Shown here: positions 16,741 through 17,276 of the stretch, in pieces
How the letters are laid out: every line of letters starts with the position of its first letter
Position numbering within the stretch: position 1 is the stretch's first letter
Assembly (NCBI GenBank): GCA_017383945.1
Contig: JAFNUQ010000190.1
Span: 1-17,276 of the forward strand
Direction of reading: 5' to 3'
DNA length: 17,276 nt
DNA from: Bacteroidales bacterium
GTDB taxonomy: Bacteria; Bacteroidota; Bacteroidia; Bacteroidales; UBA932
Program-made: the position numbers and the translations under genes
The notes under the pieces: generated by a model
Database searches by the model: none
The model's input: the letters and a program-made list of their open reading frames with translations, nothing else
Told to the model about the DNA's origin: nothing

Positions 16741-17142
16741 GTGAGATTATTTGAGATTTTCATACTAGTATCGATATTACTTATCGCTTCCATCTCAGCA
16801 TTTGCTCAGGGGCACAAACACGATGTTTTAGTACCTATCGGCAAATATATGGCTAAGGGGGATGCCGAGTGTCTCTCCGTCTGGTTTGATGAAAATCTGG
16901 AAGTCAGCATTTTCTCCAAAAGTTGCGAAGCCAGCAGGTCACAGGCAAGACGCATCTTCAAGCAATTCTTCAAGGAACACAATCCTCAGTCCTTTAATAT
17001 CACTCACGTTGCAGAAAGCAGAAATATGAAACACGTGCTCGGACATCTGCACACCGGCAGTGAAAGTCTGACCGTTACGATTTTTGTGAGTTCTGAAGAT
17101 AATATCTACAGAATTCAGCAGTTAAAGATTGAGCGTCAGTAA
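16741..17142 (+). CDS. Small secreted DUF4783-like protein
   Basis: A 133-residue exported protein of unknown function. It starts with GTG at 16741: a TAA lies three codons upstream in frame and the next in-frame ATG comes after the signal peptide, so GTG is the only start that keeps it. The signal peptide ends at AFA-Q, cleaved after A22. The mature part, with PIGKYMAKGDAECLSVWFDENLEVSIF near the start and a C-terminal strand run (LTVTIFVSSEDNIYRIQQLKIER), has the helix-then-sheet look of NTF2/cystatin-like folds and resembles DUF4783, which I recall as common in Bacteroidota. It lies 20 bp after the histidine kinase with no terminator between them, so it is probably in the same operon. Confidence 0.8.
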   Translation: MRLFEIFILVSILLIASISAFAQGHKHDVLVPIGKYMAKGDAECLSVWFDENLEVSIFSKSCEASRSQARRIFKQFFKEHNPQSFNITHVAESRNMKHVLGHLHTGSESLTVTIFVSSEDNIYRIQQLKIERQ

Positions 17143-17148
17143 TTTTGA

Positions 17149-17180
17149 TTTGCGAAACTTGATTGTATTGACTAAATTTG
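17149..17180 (+). promoter_or_regulatory. Promoter of efp
   Basis: TTTG (17149-17152), a 20 bp gap and TAAATTTG (17173-17180) fit the Bacteroides consensus with a spacer one base longer than the others here. The start would be near 17187, giving a leader of about 35 nt. No terminator separates efp from the upstream cluster, so some read-through into efp is possible. Confidence 0.75.
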
Positions 17181-17220
17181 CGCCGTCTTTTTAAGAATTT
17201 AATTATAAATCAATACAATT

Positions 17221-17276
17221 ATGGCAACTACAGCTGATTTCAAAAACGGACTTTACCTTAGATATAACGGAAAGCC
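17221..17276 (+). CDS. efp: Elongation factor P, N-terminal fragment
   Basis: Only 18 full codons are present before the window ends: M-A-T-T-A-D-F-K-N-G-L-Y-L-R-Y-N-G-K. This matches the start of Bacteroidota EF-P proteins (MATTADF.NG....NGK). EF-P binds the ribosome and relieves stalling at proline runs. The start is supported by the promoter upstream and by an AT-rich leader without a Shine-Dalgarno sequence, as is usual in this phylum. The short length is the only reason for reduced confidence. Confidence 0.85.
   Translation, partial: MATTADFKNGLYLRYNGK

Overview
The window reads as chromosomal DNA of a member of the Bacteroidales (phylum Bacteroidota). The evidence is a SusC/SusD outer-membrane pair, lipoprotein signals on surface glycan genes, promoters of the Bacteroides type (TTTG, about 19 bp, then TAnnTTTG), almost no Shine-Dalgarno sequences, and a DUF4783-type protein. 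Nothing in the sequence fixes the genus. There are no RNA genes, insertion sequences, CRISPR arrays or phage genes. Coding density is high: the longest gene-free stretch is the 196 bp between the divergent susC-like and kdgK genes (8138-8333), which holds two promoters.

Left half, minus strand (8137 down to 1): a polysaccharide utilisation locus. The order is a SusC-like TonB-dependent transporter, a SusD-like glycan-binding lipoprotein, an intrinsic terminator with a possible second promoter, a GH43 glycosidase lipoprotein, and a secreted right-handed beta-helix protein distantly like CE8 pectin methylesterases, cut by the window edge. No regulator is present.

Middle, plus strand (8334-11528): kdgK (2-keto-3-deoxygluconate kinase), kdgA/eda (KDPG aldolase) and an MFS transporter of the hexuronate/ACS type, closed by a strong hairpin terminator. 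These form the lower half of uronic acid catabolism. Divergent expression with the SusC/D operon suggests that the glycan carries uronic acids, such as pectin or a glucuronoxylan. Upper-pathway enzymes and polysaccharide lyases are absent here.

Right part, plus strand (11619-17142): a tight cluster of mtnN (MTA/SAH nucleosidase), luxS (S-ribosylhomocysteine lyase, AI-2 synthase), rlmH (23S rRNA methyltransferase), a very large membrane sensor histidine kinase with an NtrY-like core, and a small secreted DUF4783-like protein. MtnN and LuxS recycle S-adenosylhomocysteine, the by-product of methyltransferases such as RlmH, and release the AI-2 precursor. The kinase overlaps rlmH by 4 bp and has no partner response regulator in view. 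At the right edge, efp (elongation factor P) begins behind its own promoter.

The most unusual items are the altered CE8-like catalytic positions, the G8 tract in the SusC signal peptide, the repeated terminator-promoter overlaps, and the coupling of AI-2 synthesis genes to a giant orphan sensor kinase.
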